A DNA stretch of 64,000 nt, taken from Agarilytica sp033852175. Its GTDB lineage: Bacteria; Pseudomonadota; Gammaproteobacteria; Pseudomonadales; Cellvibrionaceae. The translations under genes and the position numbers were made by a program. Below, one piece after another: positions 36,347-45,961 of this stretch (the stretch's first letter is position 1; every line of letters starts with the position of its first letter). The notes beneath the pieces are model-generated. The model saw only the letters and a program-made list of their open reading frames with translations, searched no databases and was not told the DNA's origin. Where the stretch lies: positions 62,001 to 126,000 of the forward strand of contig JAWSUY010000001.1 in NCBI GenBank assembly GCA_033852175.1, read 5' to 3'.

Positions 36347-36739
36347 CTACTCTGCTGAAACAGAAACGTCGCCGACACCGAGCTCTCTCGCTATCTGTGC
36401 AACTTCTGTTAAGGTTTTAATACTTGCTTCTTTATCTGCCTGAATTACAACTCGACCTTTCGGAGTTTCCGAAATTAGGATTTGTAATTGCGTTTTAATC
36501 TGGCGGACATCGATTTCACTTTTGTTAATCCAGACCTTATCGTCACCAGTAATGGCAACCAAGATAGGTGTTTTAACACCAATAGCGGTTGTCGCATCAG
36601 GTCTGTCAATATCGACTCCCGGCTCTTTAATAAAAGAGGCGGTAACAATAAAGAAGATCAACATGATGAACACCACATCAAGCATTGGTGTTAAATCAAT
36701 CGCACCCGCTTCATCTTCTGCTTCTGATCGTTTACTCAT
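36347..36739 (-). CDS. exbD: ExbD/TolR family biopolymer transport protein
   Basis: This 130-residue inner-membrane protein has a single helix near residues 23-43. It follows the conserved sequence I-D-L-T-P-M-L-D-V-V-F, whose second Asp carries protons in ExbD and TolR. A small periplasmic domain ends with V-I-Q-A-D-K-E-A-S. It works with the two ExbB-like proteins encoded upstream. It is the fourth gene of the operon. Confidence 0.93.
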   Translation of the reverse strand: MSKRSEAEDEAGAIDLTPMLDVVFIMLIFFIVTASFIKEPGVDIDRPDATTAIGVKTPILVAITGDDKVWINKSEIDVRQIKTQLQILISETPKGRVVIQADKEASIKTLTEVAQIARELGVGDVSVSAE

Positions 36740-36773
36740 GGAGTTTCTCTATAAATCACAATAAACCACTAAA

Positions 36774-37298
36774 CTAGTGGTCCATTGTTAAATGGTCTTC
36801 GAGTAAGTGATTTTCCCGTTGTGCGATTTTATTGATATAACTAGTACCAAACACTCCGGAAAGTGCAGCTACCATGCCAGCCATAGTGGGGATAGTCGCT
36901 CGCGACACACCCGCAGCCATAGATTTAGCATCACCACCACCGGTAATAGCCATCACATCAAACACTTGAATCATACCGGTTACGGTGCCTAACAGGCCCA
37001 TCAAAGGGCACATAGCCACTAAAGTACCAAGCAGGTCCAAGTTTCCATTTATTTTATCGCTAACACGAGAAATCATCGCGGTTCTAATTTGATGCGCATT
37101 CCAGGAAGTACGCTCAGTTCGAGCGTCCCAACGGCTGATCGTATCATTGACCAGCTTTCCTAGTGCGCCCTTGTAAAACCAAAAACGCTCAAACATTAAA
37201 GTCCAGAGAATAAAGGTTAGGACAGCGATCACCTTAAGGATGATACCGCCCATATCCATAAATTCCTGAATCGCTTCAATTTGGTCAATCAAGCCCAC
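36774..37298 (-). CDS. exbB: ExbB/MotA/TolQ family proton channel (short)
   Basis: This 174-residue channel protein has three membrane segments: about 17-37, then the conserved A-M-C-P-L-M-G-L-L-G-T-V-T-G-M near residue 92, and A-T-I-P-T-M-A-G-M-V-A-A-L near residue 133. It is the compact ExbB of the TonB3-type system and forms the stator with ExbD. The longer homologue with a periplasmic domain is encoded 11 bp upstream. There is an ordinary operon spacing of 34 bp to exbD. Confidence 0.92.
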   Translation of the reverse strand: MGLIDQIEAIQEFMDMGGIILKVIAVLTFILWTLMFERFWFYKGALGKLVNDTISRWDARTERTSWNAHQIRTAMISRVSDKINGNLDLLGTLVAMCPLMGLLGTVTGMIQVFDVMAITGGGDAKSMAAGVSRATIPTMAGMVAALSGVFGTSYINKIAQRENHLLEDHLTMDH

Positions 37299-37308
37299 GG
37301 TTCTTCTC

Positions 37309-38685
37309 CTACTTACCTTCTACTTTTTCAGCAAGCAAGCCAGCGCTTTGCTCATCGAGGATCTGCACTATTGATTTCGCCTTGCCGTTAAGCATGGAGT
37401 GAATCAATACAGTTGGGATCGCAACAATAAGGCCAAGTACGGTTGTTACCAATGCGCCAGAAATACCGCCAGCCATTGCTGTAGGATCGCCTGCACCAAA
37501 GATAGTAATCGCTTGGAACGTTTGAATCATACCTGTAACAGTACCAAGCAGACCGAGTAACGGAGCAACCATAGAAATGATCTTGATCATGCCTAAGTAA
37601 GCTTCAATTGGTGGACGCTCTTTTAATACAGCCTCCTCCAATTTCAATTCAAGAGATTCGATATCCGCGCCAGGATTATCTTCAGCAACTTTTAACACAC
37701 GGCCTAGAGGGTTATTCATATTAGCCGAACGTGACTTAAGCTGAGCTCGAACTTTTCCGCCAACAAGCATTAACACGAAGAAGCGCCAAACAGATACAAC
37801 CACAGCCACTGCAAACACAGCAGTAATTACGTATCCAACTTCACGCCCTTGATGCCAACGCTCAACCAAGTCAGGCGTAGCGATCAATGCTTTCAAAAGA
37901 TTACCGCCTTGAGGGCCAGTTGGATCAACTCCAATCTTAACAAAACCTTCACTAGCAGTTTGAATTTCGCGCGCACCCGCCAAATGACGGCTAGCAGGCT
38001 GACGAAGCAGCTCACTTAAACGGCCATTTTCATACGTTAAGTATTTGCCATTCGCAACGATATTAAAGTTCCCAACTCGAACCACTTCTTGCTCGACTGA
38101 ATTACCTGCAGCGTCAGAGACTGTCGCATCGAACTTAGCAACACGGCCACTTTCTACAGTTTCTCTTTGTAATTCATACCAAAGCTTTTCAATTTCTTCA
38201 ATTGTTGGCAATTTGGTTTCGCTGTTCATCTTGGCGATTAAGCCTTCAAGAAACTCACCACGGCCTGGAAACTGAGCACTTACAATAGAAATATCAAGAT
38301 TCGAACGTAAATCACCCGCTGTTGACGTTAAGTGCCCAAAAAGCTCTTTAAGTGAACCTAGACGCTCATCGTACTGTTTACGTCTTTGCTGAACCAGAAC
38401 GTCTTGATCTTTAAACTTCTTTTCTAGACGCTCAGAACGACGCTCTTCACCAACTTTAGTAGCTTTCGCTTTAGCCAATAAGTTTGATTGAGCTGTTTTA
38501 CTACGACGAAAATCAGCTTCGCGCTTTCTATGCTCTTTACTTTCAGAGATTTTGCTGTTCTTCATCATCTGTAAAAGCTGATCAAGACTGGCTGCCTTTT
38601 TCTCTTGAGCAAACACAGAGCCGGAAAAAGCGATAATGCCAGCAGCAGCAAAACCTAATAGTTTGTTTTTAATACTCATTTTCAT
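37309..38685 (-). CDS. TtpC-like ExbB/MotA/TolQ protein with periplasmic domain
   Basis: This 458-residue protein has a cleavable signal (G-S-V-F-A-Q). A periplasmic part (about 28-270) contains a basic coiled coil (S-E-R-L-E-K-K-F) around residues 40-110. Three membrane helices follow at about 285-310, 360-385 and 405-430, with P-L-L-G-L-L-G-T-V-T-G-M of the MotA/TolQ family. This matches TtpC of Vibrio TonB2/TonB3-type systems. The ATG overlaps the stop of the DUF3450 gene as ATGA, so translation is coupled. Confidence 0.9.
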   Translation of the reverse strand: MKMSIKNKLLGFAAAGIIAFSGSVFAQEKKAASLDQLLQMMKNSKISESKEHRKREADFRRSKTAQSNLLAKAKATKVGEERRSERLEKKFKDQDVLVQQRRKQYDERLGSLKELFGHLTSTAGDLRSNLDISIVSAQFPGRGEFLEGLIAKMNSETKLPTIEEIEKLWYELQRETVESGRVAKFDATVSDAAGNSVEQEVVRVGNFNIVANGKYLTYENGRLSELLRQPASRHLAGAREIQTASEGFVKIGVDPTGPQGGNLLKALIATPDLVERWHQGREVGYVITAVFAVAVVVSVWRFFVLMLVGGKVRAQLKSRSANMNNPLGRVLKVAEDNPGADIESLELKLEEAVLKERPPIEAYLGMIKIISMVAPLLGLLGTVTGMIQTFQAITIFGAGDPTAMAGGISGALVTTVLGLIVAIPTVLIHSMLNGKAKSIVQILDEQSAGLLAEKVEGK

Positions 38686-39467
38686 CGTGCAGCCTCCGGA
38701 GCCAAGACTGGTAAAGACATAACATCATAGGAAGCTTGCTTCTTAGCGATCTTAATGCCTTTAGCAATTGCCGAACTGTATTTGCCTGTATCAAGCGTTA
38801 CCCAGACTCGCTGGTTTTGATCCCAGGCGCCTGCGAACTTTCTATCTTTTGTTTGATACATGACGGAAATACGTCCAATAGCAAGTATATCAACGTCACG
38901 CTCAACACCACCAACTTCTAGCGTGTCGGTATAGTTGTGAATCGTGCGCCCGTACTCTGCTTCGATGCCATAAGCCTCTAGCACCTGCCGAAATTTCTCA
39001 GCAACCGAAATGTCTGCGCGATTTTGATTATCTTGCAACATTTCCATACGATCTTGTCGCTCGCTTGGGTACAGAGGTACATCAAGCGCAACAAACTGCT
39101 CTAGACCTTCGAGCATACGCAAGATCAACGGCTGAATTTGACGCTCGATAACTGTAACGTTAGCGATTGACTGATCCAACTCTTTAATCAGTTTAAGCTG
39201 ATTGGCAAGTTGCTTTTCAAGGCGTGAGTTATATACACGCAAGCCCTGAATTTCTTTGTTGGTTTTCTTAAACTTCTGCAAAAGACTTGTGGTCTGATCC
39301 TGAAGTTTATTTATTCTTCTTTGTGATGTCTGGGCAGCGACAGTTTTTGTCTGACTCACCTTTAAAACGGCATCAATATCTTTATCTGCATATGCGGCAC
39401 TAGCAAAAAATGCCCCTACAGAAATTGCAGTGGATAAAACCACCGTTGTTACACGTTGCTTCTTCAT
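38682..39467 (-). CDS. DUF3450 family protein, first gene of the TonB operon
   Basis: This 261-residue periplasmic protein has a signal peptide (cleavage near S-A-A-Y-A-D) and a coiled coil at about residues 35-110 (R-I-N-K-L-Q-D-Q then R-L-E-K-Q-L-A-N-Q-L). A C-terminal beta domain carries V-D-I-L-A-I-G-R and W-V-T-L-D. DUF3450 proteins regularly head operons with ExbB, ExbD and TonB. It probably contacts the coiled coil of the TtpC-like protein. The operon promoter must lie in the 487-bp region upstream; I see no convincing Fur box there. Confidence 0.9.
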   Translation of the reverse strand: MKKQRVTTVVLSTAISVGAFFASAAYADKDIDAVLKVSQTKTVAAQTSQRRINKLQDQTTSLLQKFKKTNKEIQGLRVYNSRLEKQLANQLKLIKELDQSIANVTVIERQIQPLILRMLEGLEQFVALDVPLYPSERQDRMEMLQDNQNRADISVAEKFRQVLEAYGIEAEYGRTIHNYTDTLEVGGVERDVDILAIGRISVMYQTKDRKFAGAWDQNQRVWVTLDTGKYSSAIAKGIKIAKKQASYDVMSLPVLAPEAAR

Positions 39468-39954
39468 AATTCCCCCAACTCGGGTGCTGACATTGGAATA
39501 TTTACATACAAAATAATACGCAAAATTAATTTGTATGAGTATAAAAATCGATTAATGGTGTTCTTTCACAGCGGCCATTCTAATAAGACCACCCTCAAAC
39601 ATTCAATTACTTATAGATCAGCTTTTTTGCCGTCGCAACAAACATAACCATAAGTAACATCACTACACACTTATCTGTCGCCAAGGTAACACCAAGGTAA
39701 CAGTCGTTCACATTTCACCCTTCACATCATTAGCTGTTGAAAGCCTTTGATAGCACTACAAACAGGAAGTTAACAGAACAATACCGGTCAACACCCGCTT
39801 ACCACCACCCCTCAAAATAAGTCGTAACAAATGCGTTACCGGAATACACTTCCGCTAAAATGAACCTGCATACGCAAACCTCTTCGATACGGCAGAATCA
39901 CGCTGCTTAATGACGATGCAGTGGAGAATTTCCCCCACTCAATTACGAAACCAC
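39468..39954. other. Upstream region of the TonB operon
   Basis: The 487-bp gap lies between the DUF3450 start and the end of folA, both on the minus strand. It must carry the operon promoter. A weak -35/-10 pair on the minus strand (TTGCGT, 17 bases, TATTCC, about 39495-39523) is possible. A short direct repeat CCAAGGTAACA occurs twice near 39681-39701. No gene, Fur box or terminator is clear. Confidence 0.35.
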
Positions 39955-40458
39955 CTACATAACACGATCAAGGACAACAAAAGAGTATGCATATGGATTA
40001 CAACTGTCAGAAGCATGATGAAGACGAGAAACTTCTTTCCATGCACTGCGATCAAACTCAGGGAAAAACGCATCCCCATCGACGCTTGCGTGCACTTCCG
40101 TCAAGTATAGTCGCTCACACAAGGGAAGCGCTTGCAGATACAGATTTGCGCCACCAATCAGCATAACCCAAGGACTTAAAGCATCCGTCTGCTTTGCTCG
40201 AGCAATCGCTGCATCTATACCGTGCACAACCTCAACACCCTCCGCAAACCAGTCCTGCTGCCGAGTTACCACAATATTCGTGCGACCCGGCAAAGGCCGA
40301 CCAATTGAATCATAGGTAAGCCGCCCCATGACGATAGGATGACCCATTGTTATTTTTTTAAAGTATTTTAAATCTTCAGGCAGACGCCAAGGCAGGCCAT
40401 TATCTTTGCCAATCACCCCGTTTTCGGAAACGGCAACCACCATCGCTAATTTAGACAT
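39955..40458 (-). CDS. folA: Dihydrofolate reductase
   Basis: FolA reduces dihydrofolate with NADPH, replenishing the folate used by ThyA. The 167-residue enzyme shows the family motifs: V-A-V-S-E-N-G-V-I-G near residue 8, L-P-W-R-L-P-E-D-L with the catalytic acid near residue 28, M-G-R-L-T-Y-D-S-I-G, and V-M-L-I-G-G-A-N-L-Y near residue 97. It follows thyA by 9 bp and is certainly cotranscribed with it. Trimethoprim would be the expected inhibitor. Confidence 0.97.
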   Translation of the reverse strand: MSKLAMVVAVSENGVIGKDNGLPWRLPEDLKYFKKITMGHPIVMGRLTYDSIGRPLPGRTNIVVTRQQDWFAEGVEVVHGIDAAIARAKQTDALSPWVMLIGGANLYLQALPLCERLYLTEVHASVDGDAFFPEFDRSAWKEVSRLHHASDSCNPYAYSFVVLDRVM

Positions 40459-40467
40459 AAATTGTTA

Positions 40468-41301
40468 TCACACTGAAATAGGTGCAGAAATATGCGGGTG
40501 AGCTTTATAGTCAACCAACTCAAAATCATCATAAGTAAAATCGAATATACTTTTTACCGATGAATTAATCCGCATCTCAGGTAAAGAAAAAGGCTCTCGC
40601 CCCAACTGAGTTTCGACCTGATCCATGTGATTAAGATACAAATGGGCATCACCAAAGGTGTGCACAAAATCGCCAAGTTCCAAATCGCAGACCTGAGCCA
40701 CCATCATTGTTAACAGCGCATAAGAAGCAATATTAAAAGGCACCCCCAGAAAAACATCTGCACTACGCTGATACAACTGACAAGAAAGCTTGCCTTCACT
40801 CACATAAAACTGAAACAGGGTGTGGCAAGGTGGAAGCGCCATCTTACCCGCCGCAACGTTTTCCTGCGGCGACACCCCTTCATCCGGCAACAATGCCGGA
40901 TTCCATGCCGATAGAATCAACCGTCGAGAATCAGGCTTGTTTTTAATCTGCGCAATCAGATCACTAAGCTGATCTATCGACTCACCGCCCGGTGAAGGCC
41001 AAGAACGCCACTGCGCCCCATAAACCGGGCCCAAGTCGCCGCCCTCAGTCGCCCAAGCATTCCATATCCGAACACCATTATCAGTGAGATACTTAATATT
41101 GGTATCACCATTAATAAACCACAACAGCTCGTGAATAATTGACTTCAAATGACACTTTTTTGTCGTGACCAGCGGAAATCCTTTTTGCAAATCGAACCGC
41201 ATCTGGTAACCAAACACGCTAACCGTCCCCGTTCCCGTACGATCTTCCTTCTTAGCACCACTGTCACAAATGTGCTGCATCAAATTTAAATATTCTTTCA
41301 C
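40468..41301 (-). CDS. thyA: Thymidylate synthase
   Basis: ThyA methylates dUMP to dTMP using methylene-tetrahydrofolate. The catalytic Cys lies in P-P-C-H-T-L-F-Q-F and the phosphate-binding Arg in D-R-T-G-T-G. R-S-A-D-V-F-L-G-V-P-F-N and the C-terminal P-I-S-V are also present. The 277 residues exceed the E. coli enzyme (264) because of an insertion of about 12 residues (L-P-D-E-G-V-S-P-Q-E-N) just before K-M-A-L-P-P-C. The order lgt-thyA-folA is shared with many gammaproteobacteria. Confidence 0.97.
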   Translation of the reverse strand: MKEYLNLMQHICDSGAKKEDRTGTGTVSVFGYQMRFDLQKGFPLVTTKKCHLKSIIHELLWFINGDTNIKYLTDNGVRIWNAWATEGGDLGPVYGAQWRSWPSPGGESIDQLSDLIAQIKNKPDSRRLILSAWNPALLPDEGVSPQENVAAGKMALPPCHTLFQFYVSEGKLSCQLYQRSADVFLGVPFNIASYALLTMMVAQVCDLELGDFVHTFGDAHLYLNHMDQVETQLGREPFSLPEMRINSSVKSIFDFTYDDFELVDYKAHPHISAPISV

Positions 41302-41332
41302 GAAATTTTCACTCGCCGTTTTATGTTAATTA

Positions 41333-42169
41333 CTAGCCTTCTGACTTCACTTCCGCATACTTCGGAGAACGATAAGCAAAATAGAAGATAACCGCCCCAA
41401 TAACAATCATAGGGATCGTCAATAACTGGCCTCGCGTCATCCAGCCAAACATATAACCGATATGAGCGTCTGGCTCCCGCACAAATTCAATGCCGAAACG
41501 GAAAAAACCGTAACCGATCAAAAACAAACTGCACACGGTATAACGAGGTCTGCGCTTAGCCGAAAAAAGATAAAGAATTAGAAATAGCACAAAACCTTCA
41601 AAGAAGGACTGATAGAGCTGAGACGGATGGCGTACCAACAGGTCAGGGTCTTTAGGGAAGATCATCCCCCAAGACACGTCCGTTTGCCGCCCCCAAAGCT
41701 CACCGCCGATAAAATTGCCCATACGACCAAAACACAAGCCCAAAGGCACTAGGGGCGCGACAAAATCCATAACATCGACAAAATGCCGATTTACCTTTTT
41801 CGCATACATCATCATCGCAGCAATAACGCCCAGCAAGCCGCCATGAAAAGACATCCCACCTTCCCAAACCTTAAAGAGAATGAGCGGACTTTCTAAAAAC
41901 TGGCCAAAATTATAGAAGAATATATAGCCAACACGCGCACCAATCACAACCCCCATTGCGCCATAAAAAACCAAGTCTTCCACCTGAGATTTATTAATCG
42001 CCGAATATTCACGCCGTGCACGATAAGACCCCAGCAACCACGCCGCCGTAAAAGCACACAAGTACATCAATCCATACCAATGCACATTGATTGGGCCGAT
42101 TGTTTTCCCAAACAGCTCAAAAGCATCCAAGCCAATAGCAACAGGGTCAATTTGAGGGTAAGTGAGCAT
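41333..42169 (-). CDS. lgt: Prolipoprotein diacylglyceryl transferase
   Basis: Lgt adds diacylglycerol to the lipobox Cys of prolipoproteins at the inner membrane. The 278-residue protein has about seven hydrophobic segments and the conserved N-W or H-W-Y-G-L-M-Y near residue 31. Also present are G-G-M-S-F-H-G-G-L-L-G near 105, and the signature G-R-M-G-N-F-I-G-G-E-L-W-G-R near 148. Lipoproteins encoded in this window (9683, 45954, 51983) would be its clients. It is 31 bp upstream of thyA in the same operon direction. Confidence 0.97.
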   Translation of the reverse strand: MLTYPQIDPVAIGLDAFELFGKTIGPINVHWYGLMYLCAFTAAWLLGSYRARREYSAINKSQVEDLVFYGAMGVVIGARVGYIFFYNFGQFLESPLILFKVWEGGMSFHGGLLGVIAAMMMYAKKVNRHFVDVMDFVAPLVPLGLCFGRMGNFIGGELWGRQTDVSWGMIFPKDPDLLVRHPSQLYQSFFEGFVLFLILYLFSAKRRPRYTVCSLFLIGYGFFRFGIEFVREPDAHIGYMFGWMTRGQLLTIPMIVIGAVIFYFAYRSPKYAEVKSEG

Positions 42170-42351
42170 TTAATTCTCCAGCTTTTCACCTTAACAGGCC
42201 ATCAATCCTGACGACCATCGGACGATTATCAATTATAAAAGACAAGCAACATTGGCCGTCATTTGTGAACGGCATCATACCAGATAGAAAGGAAGGATCG
42301 AGAAGGACTAACGCAGCAGACAAAAACAAAGAAAAGCCGGAGAAAAACTAG

Positions 42352-44613
42352 CTATGCTCCATCAGAATCGGGACGAATTAACCGCGTCAAACCATACTCT
42401 TTAAAGCTAGCCTCAAGACGACGATTAATAGAATCAGCATCTGGCAACAGCATGACCTCCGCCAACAAACTCTGCGACTGCTCCAAGCTAATCGCACGAA
42501 CAACCGACTTCACCTTTAAGAGATTTGACGCACTCATAGAAAGAATATCAAACCCCATCGCCACCATCAGCATCGCAGCGGCAGGCTCACCTGCAAGCTC
42601 ACCACAAATACTCACAGTGATTCCTTCACTATGAGCATCATCCACGACCGACTTTAATGCCCTCAATACCGCAGGATGAAGAGAATGATACAGATCGGCA
42701 ACACGCGCATTATTGCGATCAACTGCCAATAAATACTGAGTTAAATCGTTGCTACCCACAGACAGAAAGTCCACACGAGCAGCAAACTCCCTTGCCTGAT
42801 AAACAGCCGCAGGCACCTCCACCATCACACCAATGGGTGGCAACTGAACCTTAAACCCATCCTCCAAAAGCTCGTCGTATGCGCGATACAACAGCATCTG
42901 TGCAATTTCCAGCTCAGCAACATTAGAAACCATAGGCAGCATTATTTGGAGATTATCCAAACCCTCGCTTGCCTTCAACATTGCCCGCACCTGAGTCAGA
43001 AAAATTTCAGGATGATCAAGAGTGACTCGAATTCCACGCCAACCCAAAAATGGATTATCTTCATCAATAGGAAAGTAAGGCAGTGATTTGTCTCCGCCAA
43101 TATCAAGCGTTCTCATCGTCACAGTATGCGGAGCAAAAGCCTCCAACTGATCGCGATACACCACTCGCTGCTCTTCCTCACTCGGAAAGCGATCGCGCAA
43201 CATAAACGGAACTTCAGTCCGATAAAGGCCAACACCCTCTGCCCCACGCTCAATAGACCGCACAGCATCAACCTTCAAACCCGTATTAACCCATAACGCA
43301 ACACGATGATTATCCGTTGTTTCACACGGCAAATCCTTTAGCGTTTCAAGACCTGCAACCAACTCCTTATCTTCTTCCACTATCCTCTGGTATTGATCGC
43401 GCAGAGCATCACTAGGGTCGACAAAAATCGCCCCACGATAGCCGTCGACAATAAGCTCATGACCTTCGAGGCGCGTAAAGGGAATATCCATCGCCCCCAT
43501 GATCGTCGGAATGCCCATCGAACGCGCCAAAATGGCAATATGCGAGTTAGTCGAGCCCCTCAAAGAAATAAGACCGACCAACTTTTCTTGGGGCACTTCA
43601 GCCAAAACAGACGCCGTGAGTTCTTCACCCACCAATATCGTTGCATCGGGATATACCTGCTTATGCGTCGATAATTTTTGAAGGTAAGCCAACACACGGC
43701 TCCCCAAATCACGTACATCTGATGCACGCTCTCGTAAATAGGGGTCACTCATACTGCTAAAAGTAGAAACGTGCTCCAGAATTACCTGGCTCCACGAAAA
43801 CTGAGCCGAGCAACCCTCTCGAATTTTATCGAGAACCTCTCCTCCGAGAGACTCATCATCCAACATAGCCAAATAAGCATCGAACAAGATGCGCTCTTCT
43901 TTATTGAGTCGGCTTTCTAACTCAATCCCCAAGTTCTTAACATCATTGCGAACAGCACCCAGACAACGCTTAAAAAACGTCGCCTCAGCGTCAATGTTTT
44001 CACATTTTTGAAAAGGGACTGACTTGAGGTCCGAAAGAGGGGACGAAACTACACACCGTCCAATCGCAACGCCAGAAGACCCCGCTACTCCAGAGAAACG
44101 CGTGTCATTTTTGGGTCCAATTTTGAGAAGAGCGCCCGTTGCTTCCGCGTGCGCAATAACGCTCGCCAACTGTGCAGACATGGTGACAAGAAAAGCCTCA
44201 TCACCCTCATCAAAGCGGCGGTTTTCGGATTGCTGAACCACCAAAACACCCAACACCTTACGTTGGTGAATAATGGGCGCACCAAGAAATGAGCGAAACT
44301 TTTCCTCTCCCGTTTCAGGAAAGTATTCAAACCGAGGATGAGCTTCAGCATTATCCGTGTTAATTGGCTCTTCCCTTGAGGCAACATACCCCACCAAACC
44401 TTTATCGCGGGGCAACAACACACGCCCAACAGACTCGTCCTCAAGACCATCCGTAGCCATCAACATATAGCCAGTATCAGAATCTCTTAAATAGACAGAA
44501 CATACATCTGCATTCATCGCCGCTTTTACGCGCTTGACGATGATTTCCAAAACCTCACCTAACTCAGAGGCTCCGATGACTTCCTGGACAATCTGCCTCA
44601 GGGAATTCAGCAT
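42352..44613 (-). CDS. ptsP: Phosphoenolpyruvate-protein phosphotransferase, nitrogen PTS (EI-Ntr)
   Basis: PtsP starts the nitrogen-related phosphotransfer chain to NPr and EIIA-Ntr. The 753 residues match EI-Ntr. An N-terminal GAF domain (about 1-165) senses small molecules. The phospho-histidine lies in G-S-T-N-S-H-I-A-I-L-A-R near residue 355. The PEP-binding TIM barrel contains the catalytic Cys in S-I-C-G-E-L-A-G near residue 665. Its start overlaps the rppH stop by 7 bases, the usual rppH-ptsP arrangement. Confidence 0.96.
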   Translation of the reverse strand: MLNSLRQIVQEVIGASELGEVLEIIVKRVKAAMNADVCSVYLRDSDTGYMLMATDGLEDESVGRVLLPRDKGLVGYVASREEPINTDNAEAHPRFEYFPETGEEKFRSFLGAPIIHQRKVLGVLVVQQSENRRFDEGDEAFLVTMSAQLASVIAHAEATGALLKIGPKNDTRFSGVAGSSGVAIGRCVVSSPLSDLKSVPFQKCENIDAEATFFKRCLGAVRNDVKNLGIELESRLNKEERILFDAYLAMLDDESLGGEVLDKIREGCSAQFSWSQVILEHVSTFSSMSDPYLRERASDVRDLGSRVLAYLQKLSTHKQVYPDATILVGEELTASVLAEVPQEKLVGLISLRGSTNSHIAILARSMGIPTIMGAMDIPFTRLEGHELIVDGYRGAIFVDPSDALRDQYQRIVEEDKELVAGLETLKDLPCETTDNHRVALWVNTGLKVDAVRSIERGAEGVGLYRTEVPFMLRDRFPSEEEQRVVYRDQLEAFAPHTVTMRTLDIGGDKSLPYFPIDEDNPFLGWRGIRVTLDHPEIFLTQVRAMLKASEGLDNLQIMLPMVSNVAELEIAQMLLYRAYDELLEDGFKVQLPPIGVMVEVPAAVYQAREFAARVDFLSVGSNDLTQYLLAVDRNNARVADLYHSLHPAVLRALKSVVDDAHSEGITVSICGELAGEPAAAMLMVAMGFDILSMSASNLLKVKSVVRAISLEQSQSLLAEVMLLPDADSINRRLEASFKEYGLTRLIRPDSDGA

Positions 44614-45125
44614 GCACGCTCTCCACTCATAAAGTCACCCTCACTGAAACAGCGATTATATGTAGGCGCTAACTCCTTTAAAGCCTTGCGATAAACCTCT
44701 CGCTTAAATGACACAACACCGGAAAGCGGATACCAGTACGAAACCCAGTCCCAGCGATCAAACTCAGGGGAACCCCCAAAATTAATATTAATACAGGACT
44801 CCTCGGCCGTCAGTTTAAGCAGGAACCACTTTTGTTTTTGACCAATACAAACCGGGGCTTTATTTGAGCGAACGAGTTTTTTGGGTAAGCGATAACGTAA
44901 CCAGCCCTTAGTTACCGCAAGCACATCAACGTGCTCAGAGCCTAGCCCCACCTCCTCTTCTAGCTCGCGGAACAAAGCCGCTTCAGGATCTTCGTTTTGC
45001 TTTATCCCACCCTGAGGAAACTGCCATGCGTCTTGCCCACCAAGCCGACGCGCCCATAAAAGACGGCCGTGGTCATTCGCCAAAATAATACCTACATTGG
45101 GACGAAAACCATCTTGATCGATCAA
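44607..45125 (-). CDS. rppH: RNA pyrophosphohydrolase
   Basis: RppH removes pyrophosphate from the 5' end of mRNA and so triggers decay. The 172-residue Nudix protein begins D-G-F-R-P-N-V-G-I-I-L and has a complete Nudix box, G-G-I-K-Q-N-E-D-P-E-A then R-E-L-E-E-E-V-G, near residues 37-58. These are typical of RppH/NudH. It heads a minus-strand series rppH-ptsP and then, after 182 bp, lgt-thyA-folA. It is divergent from the HAD gene. Confidence 0.96.
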   Translation of the reverse strand: MIDQDGFRPNVGIILANDHGRLLWARRLGGQDAWQFPQGGIKQNEDPEAALFRELEEEVGLGSEHVDVLAVTKGWLRYRLPKKLVRSNKAPVCIGQKQKWFLLKLTAEESCININFGGSPEFDRWDWVSYWYPLSGVVSFKREVYRKALKELAPTYNRCFSEGDFMSGERAC

Positions 45126-45295
45126 ACGGCACCTCTATATTTGTTTGTTATAATAATGCGACTATTGTTTCACAGATTAGTAATATCCAGCAACGGACTG
45201 AAATTACACCTTCTCGTGCAATATAACACTTATAAATCAATTACTTAGAAAGAAATTCATGCTGACATGCAGCATGCAATTCAGGCGGAACCATA

Positions 45296-45961
45296 TTGAG
45301 TTTAGCGATTTTTGACCTAGATAACACATTAATCGGCGGTGACAGCGATCATAGTTGGGGCGAGTTTTTATGCGAAAAAGGCATTGTTGATGCAATTTCA
45401 CACCAACAGCAAAACGACCAGTTTTACGAAGACTACAAAGCCGGCCAGCTCGATATGCAAGCGTATGTCGCTTTTGCCTTAACACCGTTAAAAAAAATGT
45501 CATCATCGGAAAGACAAACTCTCCATCAAGAATTCATGCTGAAAAAAATTGACCCACTATGGCTACCGAAAGCCTTACAGCTGATCGCCCAACATCGCGC
45601 TAAAAATCACACCCTAATGATCATCACCGCGACCAACCGCTTCATCACAAAACCCATTGCCGACAAACTCGGCATACCACACTTACTCGCCACAGAACCC
45701 GAGATCGTCGACGACCTCTTCACCGGCAAAATTGTGGGAGAACCCTGCTTCCAGCACGGTAAAGTAGTCCAGCTAAACCGATGGCTCGAACACAACAACA
45801 CAAGTATGGACGAAAGTTTCTTTTATAGTGACTCAATTAACGATCTTCCCCTGCTGGAACAAGTATCCTACCCTCACGCCGTTGACCCAGACGACCGATT
45901 AAGAGCTTATGCGGAAGCTCACGCCTGGCCAATACTGAGCCTGAGAGAAGAAAATGAATAA
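45296..45961 (+). CDS. HAD superfamily hydrolase, subfamily IB
   Basis: This 221-residue phosphatase resembles SerB-type and Pseudomonas HAD-IB proteins beside rppH. Motif I is F-D-L-D-N-T-L-I-G-G-D, motif II is in M-I-I-T-A-T-N, and motif III/IV is Y-S-D-S-I-N-D-L-P-L-L. The start is TTG at 45296, with AGGCGG about 8 bases before it. No in-frame ATG lies close by, and the protein must begin just before the strand S-L-A-I-F-D. It overlaps the imelysin-like gene by 8 bases, so they form an operon. The substrate is not known. Confidence 0.9.
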   Translation: MSLAIFDLDNTLIGGDSDHSWGEFLCEKGIVDAISHQQQNDQFYEDYKAGQLDMQAYVAFALTPLKKMSSSERQTLHQEFMLKKIDPLWLPKALQLIAQHRAKNHTLMIITATNRFITKPIADKLGIPHLLATEPEIVDDLFTGKIVGEPCFQHGKVVQLNRWLEHNNTSMDESFFYSDSINDLPLLEQVSYPHAVDPDDRLRAYAEAHAWPILSLREENE

